From contig CAJVYZ010000120.1 in NCBI GenBank assembly GCA_913009915.1, forward strand, positions 1 through 7,694: a DNA stretch of 7,694 nt. Direction: 5' to 3'. The notes below the pieces were generated by a model. That model saw nothing but the letters and a program-made list of their open reading frames with translations. It had not been told where the DNA came from and searched no databases. Below, piece by piece: positions 1-5,973 of this stretch. Origin of the DNA: an uncultured Gemmatimonadota bacterium. GTDB taxonomy: Bacteria > Gemmatimonadota > Gemmatimonadetes > Gemmatimonadales > GWC2-71-9. A program made the position numbers and the translations under genes. Every line of letters starts with the position of its first letter. The first letter of the stretch is position 1.

Positions 1-28
1 TTCGAGGATGCTTATTGTGGCTTAACTG
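1..28. other. Unidentified non-genomic leader before adapter
   Basis: These 28 bases precede the T10 spacer of the flow-cell oligo. They are far more AT-rich than the rest of the window and show no coding continuity with it. Because adapter lies between them and the pyrC fragment, they cannot be taken as genomic neighbours of pyrC. I do not recognise the sequence. It is probably read noise or a fragment of another molecule joined during assembly. Confidence 0.6.
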
Positions 29-96
29 TTTTTTTTTTAATGATACGGCGACCACCGAGATCTACACTCTTTCCCTACACGACGCTCTTCCGATCT
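29..96 (+). other. Illumina P5 adapter with T10 flow-cell spacer (artifact)
   Basis: Ten T residues (29-38) are followed directly by AATGATACGGCGACCACCGA and the rest of the 58-base Illumina P5/TruSeq universal adapter, ending in GCTCTTCCGATCT at 96. I see no mismatch to the adapter as I know it. The T10 tract matches the spacer at the 5' end of the grafted P5 primer. It is a synthetic contaminant, not biology. It is open in the pyrC frame, so a gene caller starting at the ATG at 40 prepends the spurious peptide MIRRPPRSTLFPYTTLFRS to the dihydroorotase. Confidence 0.98.
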
Positions 97-840
97 CACT
101 GCGAGGACATGTCCCTGGCCAACGGTTCGATGCACGAGGGAATCGTGTCGACCCGGCTCGGGCTTCCAGGGATTCCCGCGGCGGCGGAGGAGGTGATGGT
201 GGCGCGTGACGTGATCCTGGCGGAGCTGACCGGAGGCCACGTCCACCTGTGTCACATGTCGACCCGCGGATCGGTGGAGTTGATTCGCCGCGCCAAGGAC
301 AAAGGGCTGTCGGTGACCGCCGAGGCCACGCCCCATCACTTTGCCCTGACGCACGAGCGGTGCGAGGGGTACTACACCAACGCCAAGATGAACCCGCCGC
401 TGCGTGAGGCCGAAGACCGTGAGGCTATTCGGGAAGGTCTCAAGGACGGGACCATCGACGTCATCGCCAGCGATCACGCGCCCCATCACTATGATGCCAA
501 GGAGCAGGCGTTCGACGATGCCCCCAATGGCATCATCGGACTCGAGACGGCGTTCGGGGTCGCGGTGCGCGAGTTGGTGGAAGGCGGCTACCTGTCGCTC
601 CCCGAACTCATCTTCCGCATGACTACCCGTCCCGCTCAGGTGTTCCACCTCCCCGGCGGAACCCTGGTGGACGGGTCGCCAGGTGACGTGGTCATTCTCG
701 ACCCGGGCGTCCGCTGGAAGGTCGATCCCAAAGCGTCGTTTTCCAAGAGCCGCAACACCCCGTTTGCCGGCGAGACTCTGGTGGGGAGGGCCGATCTCAC
801 CATTGTGCGGGGGAAGGTGGTATACCGGAGGGAAGGTTGA
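97..840 (+). CDS. pyrC: Dihydroorotase, 3' partial (C-terminal 247 residues)
   Basis: Dihydroorotase is the amidohydrolase-family zinc enzyme that interconverts carbamoyl aspartate and dihydroorotate in cytoplasmic de novo pyrimidine synthesis. The fragment opens exactly at the HCED motif, whose His is a metal ligand in bacterial class I enzymes. A second ligand His follows in HLCHMSTRGSV (His codon 253-255). Next come TAEATPHH, the substrate-region KMNPPLR, and the catalytic Asp in ASDHAPHH (codon 472-474). The C-terminal part has FSKSRNTPFAG and a final beta-strand TIVRGKVVYR. Family members are about 420-430 residues, so roughly the first 175 are missing, including the HxH motif. The truncation is due to the contig end, not to mutation, and the frame is clean to the TGA. 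The stop overlaps the ATG of the following aldolase gene by one base, which suggests an operon. Confidence 0.95.
   Translation, partial: HCEDMSLANGSMHEGIVSTRLGLPGIPAAAEEVMVARDVILAELTGGHVHLCHMSTRGSVELIRRAKDKGLSVTAEATPHHFALTHERCEGYYTNAKMNPPLREAEDREAIREGLKDGTIDVIASDHAPHHYDAKEQAFDDAPNGIIGLETAFGVAVRELVEGGYLSLPELIFRMTTRPAQVFHLPGGTLVDGSPGDVVILDPGVRWKVDPKASFSKSRNTPFAGETLVGRADLTIVRGKVVYRREG
827..836 (+). promoter_or_regulatory. Shine-Dalgarno site of the aldolase gene
   Basis: GGAGGGAAGG inside the last pyrC codons is a strong ribosome-binding site. Its GGAGG core lies 8 nt before the ATG at 840, which overlaps the pyrC stop as TGATG. That ATG is in frame with the whole aldolase reading frame, which identifies it as the ancestral start. 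The frame now hits TGA at the third codon. A GTG at 845 is also within reach of this site but reads only six codons before a stop. Confidence 0.65.
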
Positions 841-1463
841 TGGCGTGAGCGACAACCCCGGATGACCAGATCGTTGCCTGTTGCAACTGATTGTGGATGG
901 CGGGGCTGATGGCCGGTATGAGCGGCAACGTCTCCGTCCGGCTGGGGGACGATCGCTTCCTGGTTACCCCGAACGGAATCGCCAAATCGGTCCTCCGGCC
1001 CGAAGACATGGTGGAGGTGGATGGCGGGGGGCGCCGTGTTCGTGGTTTTCAGAATCCCACCAGCGAGTTAGATTTGCATCTGCGGATCTACCGCGAGAGC
1101 CCGGCCTGCGGGGCGACCGCCACGGGGTTCGGAACCGTCGGCGAAACCAGCGACACCGACGTACTCCCCGAAGTGGTTCTCCTGCTGGGCGAGGTCCCAT
1201 TGGCGCCCTGTGCCGGGCCCGGTACGCCGGCGCTCGGTGACCAGGTCGCCCGGTATGTGGCGGGGCACACGACGGTGCTGCTGGCCAATCACGGGGCGGT
1301 GTGCTGGGGGCCGGATCTGGCCACCGCCAGGGCCCGAATGGAAACGCTCGAGCACGCCGCCAAGATCCTCCACTCGGCCCGCACCCTCGGCCGGGTCAAC
1401 CGGCTCACCCGCGAGCAGCGGGACGAACTCGACACCCGCAGAAGGGCAACTCGGAATGGCTAA
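840..1463 (+). pseudogene. Class II aldolase/adducin family gene (FucA-like), degraded
   Basis: The family includes L-fuculose-1-phosphate and L-ribulose-5-phosphate enzymes, zinc-dependent cytoplasmic aldolases or epimerases. Family hallmarks from 891 on are MAGMSGNVSVR, LVTPNGIAK, TSELDLHL (catalytic/ligand Glu), EVVLLLGEVPLAP, VLLANHGAV (third zinc His) and LEHAAKILHSAR. Several things are broken. From the ATG at 840 the frame meets TGA at 846-848 and again at 888-890, yet the codons between them read like a normal N-terminus (DDQIVACCN before LWMAGL). The zinc motif normally written VVHAHPP is absent: the sequence jumps from GA to TATGFG at 1115/1116, as if 21 nt were lost in frame. The residue aligned with catalytic Tyr113 of E. 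coli FucA is Cys (TGT, 1209-1211). A shortened protein could still be made from TTG at 891 (190 residues), but it should not bind zinc normally. Sequencing error is possible for the stops, less so for all lesions together. Confidence 0.75.
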
Positions 1464-2343
1464 ACGTGCCAAGAGCATCGAAGACCTGCTGGCCGAACGA
1501 GAACAGTTCGCAATGTGGCTCACCCGGTTGGATGAGAATACCGACCAGGCCTCGGAAAAGGTGCGAGACAAGGTCCGGGACGACTACCAGCAACGGCTCG
1601 AGTCCGTCATGGAGGAGCTCTCCTCGCATAGCGACAGCATTGCGGAACAATTGGCCGACCACCGGGGCACCCAAGAGGATCTGACGGCGCGCGACACCAG
1701 CGCCCGTGAGGAGTTGGCCGAGGCGGAGGTACGGCATACGGTCGGCGAATACGACGACGACGAGTGGACGAAGCTCAAGGAGATGGCCGACGAGCAAATC
1801 GAGCAGATCGGCAGCGAACTGAAGGATGTGACGGCCGAGATCGATCGCTTGGCCGGCGTCCAGGCGCTCATCGCCTCACGGCCCACGTCTGCTGAGGAGG
1901 AAGCCACCGCCGCCGAAGAACCCTCCGAGGAAGCCGAGGACTCGGTCATTCCGATCAGTGCCGGCGGGGACTACGAGGGCGACGAGGACGATGGCAGTTC
2001 AGTGGGCGCTCCCAAGTTCACACCCAGGGGGGCCGACGCTGGCGGTGAGTCGAGTGCGCCCCGGACCCTCCGGTTCCCCGGAGGGGACGCCAAGGAAGAC
2101 TCGATCGACGAACTCGATTTCTTGAAGTCGGTGACTGACGACGAGTCCACTGGGCCGGCATCGGGGGGCATGGCCACGGCCGCAGACCTCGAGAACGCTC
2201 CCGACGTGGCCACCTCCTCGGCGGAATCGGACATCGGTGGTCAGTCGCAGGCCAAGACGCTCAAGTGCGCCGAATGCGGCGAACTGAATCGCCCGACGGA
2301 GTGGTACTGTGAGCGGTGTGGTGCCGAGCTGGCGTCGTTGTAG
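1456..2343 (+). CDS. Coiled-coil protein with C-terminal Cys4 zinc ribbon, function unknown
   Basis: I do not recognise a named family. The 295-residue product has three parts. Residues 1 to about 140 are charged, Leu-spaced and helical, with the look of a coiled coil (for example EKVRDKVRDDYQQRLESV and EQIEQIGSELKDVTAEID). Residues about 145-265 are acidic and low in complexity, rich in Glu, Asp, Ser, Ala and Gly, so probably disordered. The last 27 residues form a zinc ribbon with Cys pairs at 271/274 and 285/288 (CAEC and CERC, separated by a segment ending PTEWY). No signal peptide or membrane segment is visible, so it is likely cytoplasmic. The ATG start has AGAAGGG 9 nt upstream and overlaps the end of the aldolase frame by 8 nt. 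This shows co-transcription with pyrC and survival of this gene while the aldolase decayed. A role as an adaptor binding nucleic acid or protein is inference only. Confidence 0.85.
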   Translation: MAKRAKSIEDLLAEREQFAMWLTRLDENTDQASEKVRDKVRDDYQQRLESVMEELSSHSDSIAEQLADHRGTQEDLTARDTSAREELAEAEVRHTVGEYDDDEWTKLKEMADEQIEQIGSELKDVTAEIDRLAGVQALIASRPTSAEEEATAAEEPSEEAEDSVIPISAGGDYEGDEDDGSSVGAPKFTPRGADAGGESSAPRTLRFPGGDAKEDSIDELDFLKSVTDDESTGPASGGMATAADLENAPDVATSSAESDIGGQSQAKTLKCAECGELNRPTEWYCERCGAELASL

Positions 2344-2378
2344 CAACCCAAGGGAGGCAAGGTAGGCCGAAAACACAA

Positions 2379-2402
2379 AAGGGCGCCGTTGGGGGCGCCC
2401 TT
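2379..2402 (-). terminator. Rho-independent terminator of rpsT
   Basis: A 9-bp perfect stem, AAGGGCGCC paired with GGCGCCCTT, closes a six-base loop. On the minus strand it is followed by a T-rich stretch, TTTTGTGTTT with the first two Ts inside the stem (to 2371), as expected for termination of rpsT, which ends 25 nt before it. On the plus strand the stem is followed by TTGGTGG, a poor U-tract. It may still slow transcripts of the zinc-ribbon gene, which ends 35 nt away in the convergent direction. Confidence 0.85.
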
Positions 2403-2427
2403 GGTGGTTACCAGTGGGTGGCCTGCA

Positions 2428-2682
2428 TCAGGCCTTGCCGGTAATGGCTTTGTGCAGGCGGCTCTTTTGCCGGTTGGCGGCGTTCCGATGGATCAGGTTC
2501 TTGCCGGCGGCCCGGTCGATGAGGACCTCGGCATGCTTCAGGGCCGCCGCCGCCTCGTCCTTGGTGGCCGCCCCGCGAACCTTCTTGATGGCGGAACGAA
2601 GCTGGCTCCGGTGCTCCTTGTTGCGCAGGGTGCGGGATTCGGTTTGACGCTGGCGCTTCTTGGCGGACTTGATCTGCGGCAC
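2428..2682 (-). CDS. rpsT: 30S ribosomal protein S20
   Basis: S20 binds 16S rRNA near the 5' domain and helix 44 and is an early assembly protein of the small subunit. The 84-residue product has the usual length and composition. Its Lys/Arg-rich N-terminus PQIKSAKKRQRQTESRTLRN is characteristic, followed by helices with RSAIKKVR and a C-terminal IHRNAANRQKSRLHKAI. I place the start at GTG 2682 and not at an upstream ATG in the same frame (2778), because the family begins at this PQIKSAKKR motif and GAGGG lies 4 nt upstream (2687-2691). The upstream codons coincide with the promoter region. The gene is a single-gene transcription unit, with its own promoter and terminator, pointing against its neighbours on both sides. 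Confidence 0.97.
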   Translation of the reverse strand: MPQIKSAKKRQRQTESRTLRNKEHRSQLRSAIKKVRGAATKDEAAAALKHAEVLIDRAAGKNLIHRNAANRQKSRLHKAITGKA

Positions 2683-2717
2683 GACACCCTCGTGTTGACT
2701 AGTAGGAAAACGATACC

Positions 2718-2732
2718 GCCCGGCATCCGGGC
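2718..2732 (-). promoter_or_regulatory. Hairpin near 5' end of rpsT leader
   Basis: GCCCGG and CCGGGC form a perfect 6-bp stem with a three-base loop. It would lie within the first few bases of the rpsT mRNA if transcription begins near 2736. S20 is known to regulate its own translation in E. coli, so a leader structure could matter. It could also simply stabilise the 5' end. It does not cover the Shine-Dalgarno site. Confidence 0.4.
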
Positions 2733-2740
2733 AAGCATAA

Positions 2741-2769
2741 AAGATAGAAACCGAGTATGCCATCGTCAA
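2741..2769 (-). promoter_or_regulatory. Sigma70-type promoter for rpsT
   Basis: Reading the minus strand, TTGACG (2769-2764) is followed after exactly 17 bases by TATCTT (2746-2741). The -35 match is 5 of 6 and the -10 match is 4 of 6, with ideal spacing. The predicted start near 2736 gives a leader of roughly 54 nt before the GTG at 2682. Confidence 0.7.
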
Positions 2770-2782
2770 GTGGGGCAATGCT

Positions 2783-2809
2783 TTGACTTGCCCGGCCGCG
2801 GGGTATAAC
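2783..2809 (+). promoter_or_regulatory. Sigma70-type promoter for scpAB operon
   Basis: TTGACT (2783-2788) and TATAAC (2804-2809) form strong -35 and -10 elements. They are 15 bases apart, or 16 if the -35 is read as TTTGAC. Transcription would start around 2816, about 67 nt before scpA. The -35 is only 13 bases from the -35 of the divergent rpsT promoter, so the two polymerases would compete or share regulation. Confidence 0.6.
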
Positions 2810-2820
2810 TTGCCCCGGTT

Positions 2821-2858
2821 CGGGCCGGAGGCCCGTCGCCACGGCCCGTGCAGGCCGT
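2821..2858 (+). promoter_or_regulatory. Two tandem hairpins in scpA leader
   Basis: The 5' untranslated region of scpA holds two perfect 6-bp stems. CGGGCC/GGCCCG (2821-2826 and 2830-2835) has a three-base loop. ACGGCC/GGCCGT (2841-2846 and 2853-2858) has a six-base loop. Neither is followed by a U-tract, so they are not classical terminators. They may shape the leader or pair with each other. Chance formation in GC-rich DNA is possible. I recognise no known riboswitch. Confidence 0.35.
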
Positions 2859-2882
2859 CGCTTTCATCCCGGGAATCCCTTT

Positions 2883-3644
2883 ATGACCGATACCATCCAG
2901 GCCGCGGCTCCGGCTGTCCCTGGCCCTGGTGAGGGGGGGGGCGGCTTCGTCGTCCGCCTGGATGGGTTTTCGGGGCCTCTCGACCTGTTGCTGCATCTCC
3001 TGCGCGAGCAACAACTCGAAATCGCCGACATCGCCATAGCCACCATAGCCGACCAGTTCCTCGAGACCATCGACACGTTGGGGCTCAACGAGGCGGCCGA
3101 CTACCTCGAAATGGCCGGCCGGTTGCTCCGCCTCAAGGTCCAGATGCTGTTGCCGCGTCACGGCGACGAAGAAGGGTGGGAGGATCCCCGGGCCGAACTG
3201 GTACGGCGGCTGCTCGAGTACCAGCAGGTCAAGGAAATCGCCGATTGGATGGAGCAGGGGATCGAACGCAGGGCGGCCCGATTCGGCCGCGGATACCTCC
3301 CGCCGGCGCCGGAGGTACCCCAACTGCGGGTGACGTTCGAGATGCTGGAGTTGCTGCAGGCGGTCGGGCGGGTCATCGGTGGTATTGTCACGCCGGTGCT
3401 GCACCGGGTGGTGCCCCGACCGCTCAACGTGGAGGCCGCCACGGCTCGGATCGAGGCGCTCCTGCGGGACCGCCCCCGGATCTCCTGGCTCGATTCCCTG
3501 GGAGCCAACCCGACACTCACCGACGTTCTGTCCACCCTGCTGGCCCTGTTGGAGATGGCCCGGCGCGGTGTGGTGCGGATCGTCCAACCGGCGCCGTTCG
3601 CGCCTATCGTCATTGCCAGTGAATCCTCTCAGCCAACTCATTGA
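2883..3644 (+). CDS. scpA: Segregation and condensation protein A
   Basis: ScpA is the kleisin that bridges the heads of the SMC dimer and, with ScpB, forms bacterial condensin for chromosome compaction and segregation. The 253-residue product matches the usual family length. After a Pro/Gly-rich N-terminal extension of about 22 residues comes the conserved FVVRLDGFSGPLDLLLHLL, then LEIADIAIATIADQFL and YLEMAGRLLRLKVQMLLP, the SMC-neck-binding region. A linker with REL-type charged segments and YLPPAPEV follows, and the C-terminal winged helix has ISWLDSLG and DVLSTLLALLEMARRGVVRIVQ. The ATG has only a weak GGGAA 7 nt upstream. A run of nine Gs (2933-2941) sits in the N-terminal extension, so the reading of that part depends on an exact homopolymer count. 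The gene overlaps scpB by 26 nt. Confidence 0.95.
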   Translation: MTDTIQAAAPAVPGPGEGGGGFVVRLDGFSGPLDLLLHLLREQQLEIADIAIATIADQFLETIDTLGLNEAADYLEMAGRLLRLKVQMLLPRHGDEEGWEDPRAELVRRLLEYQQVKEIADWMEQGIERRAARFGRGYLPPAPEVPQLRVTFEMLELLQAVGRVIGGIVTPVLHRVVPRPLNVEAATARIEALLRDRPRISWLDSLGANPTLTDVLSTLLALLEMARRGVVRIVQPAPFAPIVIASESSQPTH

Positions 3645-4203
3645 AGCCGCGCTGTTCGCCGCGGCACGTCCCGTGACCGTCGAAGAACTCGCCGCCCTCG
3701 ACCCCGACGCCGGCGTGGCCGACGCCAGGTCGGCGCTCGACCAGTTGCGCGAGACCTACGACTTCAACCAGCACGCGGTCGAAATCGTGGAACTGGCCGG
3801 TGGCTATCAGATCCTCACCCGGCCCCAGTTCGCGGCCGCGCTCGAGCGGGCGCAACTCCACATCAGGACCCCGAAACTGACCTCGGCGGCCCTCGAGACG
3901 ATGGCCGTGATCGCCTACCGGCAGCCGGTGGGGAGGGCCGAAATCGAGGAGATCCGTGGCGTGTCCGCCGGGGGAGTGCTGAGGACGCTGCAGGAGCGAG
4001 GTATGATCGAAGTCGTCGGTCGCAGCGAAGGCATGGGCCGGCCGTTGCTCTACGGTACCACCATGCATTTCCTCGAGATGCTGGGTCTCACCGATCTGAC
4101 AGACCTCCCGCAGGCGGAAGAACTGACCATTGCCCTCCAGCCGCCAAAGCTGCTGGAGTCGGAGGATGACGACGCGGAAGCTTCAGTGCCGGCCGAATCA
4201 TGA
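3619..4203 (+). CDS. scpB: Segregation and condensation protein B
   Basis: ScpB binds as a dimer to the middle of ScpA and completes the SMC-ScpAB condensin. The 194-residue product has the two winged-helix domains of the family. The first runs from NPLSQLIEAALFAAARPVT through GGYQILTRPQF (about 1-80). The second carries LTSAALETMAVIAYRQPV, RAEIEEIRGV and GRPLLYGTT with FLEMLGL (about 85-165). An acidic tail of about 25 residues follows. I chose GTG 3619 because the family's first helix begins immediately after it and the frame further upstream reads as non-family Arg/Ser-rich sequence. There is no good Shine-Dalgarno site, so translation is probably coupled to scpA through the 26-nt overlap. 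Confidence 0.94.
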   Translation: MNPLSQLIEAALFAAARPVTVEELAALDPDAGVADARSALDQLRETYDFNQHAVEIVELAGGYQILTRPQFAAALERAQLHIRTPKLTSAALETMAVIAYRQPVGRAEIEEIRGVSAGGVLRTLQERGMIEVVGRSEGMGRPLLYGTTMHFLEMLGLTDLTDLPQAEELTIALQPPKLLESEDDDAEASVPAES

Positions 4204-4961
4204 CCGAGATGCGGGTGCAGCGGGCCCTGGCCCAGGCAGGCGTCGCGTCCAGACGGGCGGCGGAAGAACTCATCCGTGCGGGCAAGGTCCGGGTTGACGG
4301 GAAGGTCATCGGTCTGGGCGCCAAGGTCGATCCCACGACCCAGCGGATCACTGTCGGGCGCCGGGTCGTGGCCGTCCAGCCTAGGCGCTGGATCCTGTTC
4401 CACAAACCACTGGGTGTGGTGACCACCACCAATGATGAGCGCGGGCGTCCCACCGTGTTCGAGTACCTTCACAAGCCGGCTGGCCTGGCCTACGTGGGCC
4501 GGCTCGACGTGATGACCACCGGGCTGTTGTTGCTCACCAATGACGGCGAAGCGCTGCACCGGCTGACCCATCCGCGATACCGTATCCCCCGCCGCTACTC
4601 CGTGCTGGTGCATGGCGTCGACACGGCGACCCTGCAGAACCTGATGAAGCGACGTATCGTTCTGGATGACAGGGCGGTGGTGCCGGTCAGGGTAAGTGTC
4701 CGACCGGGACGCCAGGGGCGGAGCGTCATCGACGTCACGCTCACGGAGGGGAGAAACCGCATCGTCCGTCGCTGGGTTGAAGCCATGGGCGCGCGGGTGG
4801 AGCGACTGGCCCGGCTGTCGTACGGCCCGATCCGGCTGGGGAAGCTCCCCGTCGGCCAGTCGCGTCCGGTGGAGCCGAAGGAAGAGGTGGCGCTGTATCG
4901 CGCCGTGGGCCTAGACGTACCGGAAGATCTGAAACAGAGCCGATCGAGAGTTCGTCGGTGA
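4200..4961 (+). CDS. 23S/16S rRNA pseudouridine synthase, RluB/RsuA family
   Basis: The enzyme isomerises specific uridines in rRNA to pseudouridine. Residues 4 to about 55 form an S4 RNA-binding domain (RVQRALAQAGVASRRAAEEL and KVRVDGKVI). The catalytic domain contains FHKPLGVVTT (68-77), the active-site motif GRLD with catalytic Asp103, then TTGLLLLTNDG, HPRYRIPRRYSV and the C-terminal RRWVEAMGARVERLARL and GPIRLGKLP. The length of 253 residues is normal, and the Arg-rich tail is common. The ATG overlaps the scpB stop as ATGA, the classic arrangement scpA-scpB-rluB. This position favours the RluB type (23S helix 89 region in E. coli), but RsuA and RluE share the same motifs, so I leave the symbol open. 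No Shine-Dalgarno site is evident, and coupling to scpB is likely. Confidence 0.93.
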   Translation: MTEMRVQRALAQAGVASRRAAEELIRAGKVRVDGKVIGLGAKVDPTTQRITVGRRVVAVQPRRWILFHKPLGVVTTTNDERGRPTVFEYLHKPAGLAYVGRLDVMTTGLLLLTNDGEALHRLTHPRYRIPRRYSVLVHGVDTATLQNLMKRRIVLDDRAVVPVRVSVRPGRQGRSVIDVTLTEGRNRIVRRWVEAMGARVERLARLSYGPIRLGKLPVGQSRPVEPKEEVALYRAVGLDVPEDLKQSRSRVRR

Positions 4962-4972
4962 GAGAACTCCAT

Positions 4973-4978
4973 GGGGGA
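4973..4978 (+). promoter_or_regulatory. Ribosome-binding site of the MoxR gene
   Basis: GGGGGA ends 5 nt before the ATG at 4984 and supports that start over the ATG at 4971. The 4971 ATG overlaps this site, lies in a different frame and yields a non-family protein. The gap of only 22 nt after the pseudouridine synthase stop shows no promoter, so the MoxR gene may be transcribed from the scpA promoter. Confidence 0.6.
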
Positions 4979-4983
4979 CGTAG

Positions 4984-5973
4984 ATGAGCAGTACCAACAT
5001 CGAAGTGGACATCCAGAGCAGCCAGGAATTCACCCAGATGCAGGCGGCTCTGGCGCAGGTCGGCCGGCGTGTGGTCGGGCAGGAGATGATGGTCGAACGG
5101 CTGCTGATCGGCCTCGTCACCGGCGGGCATGTGCTGCTCGAGGGGGTGCCCGGTCTGGCCAAGACGCTGGCGGTCAGCACCCTGTCCGAGATCATCTCGG
5201 TCAAGTTCTCCCGTATCCAGTTCACCCCCGATCTGCTGCCCGCCGACGTTATCGGTACCATGGTGTTCAACCCCAAGACCCAGGATTTCTCGGTCAAGAA
5301 GGGGCCCATCTTTGCCAACATCGTTCTGGCGGACGAAATCAACCGGGCGCCGGCCAAGGTGCAGGCGGCGCTACTCGAGGCGATGCAGGAACGGCAAGTG
5401 ACCCTCGGTGGCACCACCTTCCCACTCGACGAACCGTTCCTGGTGCTGGCAACGCAGAACCCCATCGAGAGCGAAGGCACCTATCCGCTGCCCGAGGCGC
5501 AACTCGACCGGTTCCTGATGAAGGTGCGGGTGGGGTATCCCTCTCGCGACGAGGAACGGGAGGTGCTGGCCCGGCTCGGTGGCGATGAGGTCATTCCCGT
5601 CGAGGCGGAGCTGACTCCCGAGCTGATCCGCCAGGCGCGGGCGGACATTGCCGATCTCTATCTCGATCAGAAGCTGGCCGACTACATCGTCGATATCGTG
5701 CGGGCCACGCGGGCTCCGGACGAGATCGGTCTCAAGGACCTCAAACCGCTGGTTGCCTTCGGTGCGTCGCCCCGGGCCACGCTGGCCTTGGCACGGGTCG
5801 CCCGGGCCCACGCTTACATCCGCGGGCGGAACTACGTCATTCCCGAGGACATCCGCGCTCTGGCCCCGGACGTGTTACGCCACCGTATCGTGCTGACGTT
5901 CGAGGCCGAGGCCGAAGACATGGACAGCGACGACATCATCACCCGAGTGCTCGACACGGTCGAGGTTCCTTGA
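4984..5973 (+). CDS. MoxR family AAA+ ATPase
   Basis: MoxR proteins are cytoplasmic AAA+ (AAA_3) ATPases that act as chaperones, typically with von Willebrand factor A proteins encoded next door. They mature or activate protein complexes or act in stress and envelope processes. The 329-residue product has all catalytic motifs. Walker A is GVPGLAKT (54-61), Walker B is IVLADEIN (113-120) and sensor 1 is LATQNP (155-160). An arginine-finger region LPEAQLDRFL covers 169-178, and sensor 2 in the lid is GASPRAT (260-266). The lid also has YVIPEDIRALAPDVLRHRI. Length and motifs are those of an active enzyme. It is followed 87 nt later by a DUF58 gene, the standard MoxR partner. The substrate cannot be read from the sequence. 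Confidence 0.95.
   Translation: MSSTNIEVDIQSSQEFTQMQAALAQVGRRVVGQEMMVERLLIGLVTGGHVLLEGVPGLAKTLAVSTLSEIISVKFSRIQFTPDLLPADVIGTMVFNPKTQDFSVKKGPIFANIVLADEINRAPAKVQAALLEAMQERQVTLGGTTFPLDEPFLVLATQNPIESEGTYPLPEAQLDRFLMKVRVGYPSRDEEREVLARLGGDEVIPVEAELTPELIRQARADIADLYLDQKLADYIVDIVRATRAPDEIGLKDLKPLVAFGASPRATLALARVARAHAYIRGRNYVIPEDIRALAPDVLRHRIVLTFEAEAEDMDSDDIITRVLDTVEVP

Noticed and set aside
37..855. 272-codon minus-strand frame opposite pyrC
   Set aside because: It is an antisense shadow whose C-terminus is translated adapter.
845..863. GTG 845 as the aldolase start followed by a frameshift
   Set aside because: It needs an extra indel, whereas ATG 840 is in frame with the whole gene, has good SD spacing and overlaps the pyrC stop.
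840..890. TGA recoding (selenocysteine or an alternative genetic code) to rescue the aldolase N-terminus
   Set aside because: TGA acts as a normal stop for pyrC, scpB, the pseudouridine synthase and DUF58 genes here, no SECIS-like element was noticed, and family members do not need Cys/Sec at these positions.
2389..2808. 139-codon plus-strand frame opposite rpsT
   Set aside because: It is antisense to a certain ribosomal protein gene and reads through the terminator hairpin and both promoters, with no family resemblance.
2766..3641. 291-codon open frame on the minus strand opposite scpA
   Set aside because: It is a shadow of scpA with low-complexity Pro/Arg/Gln content. It also covers the promoter region.
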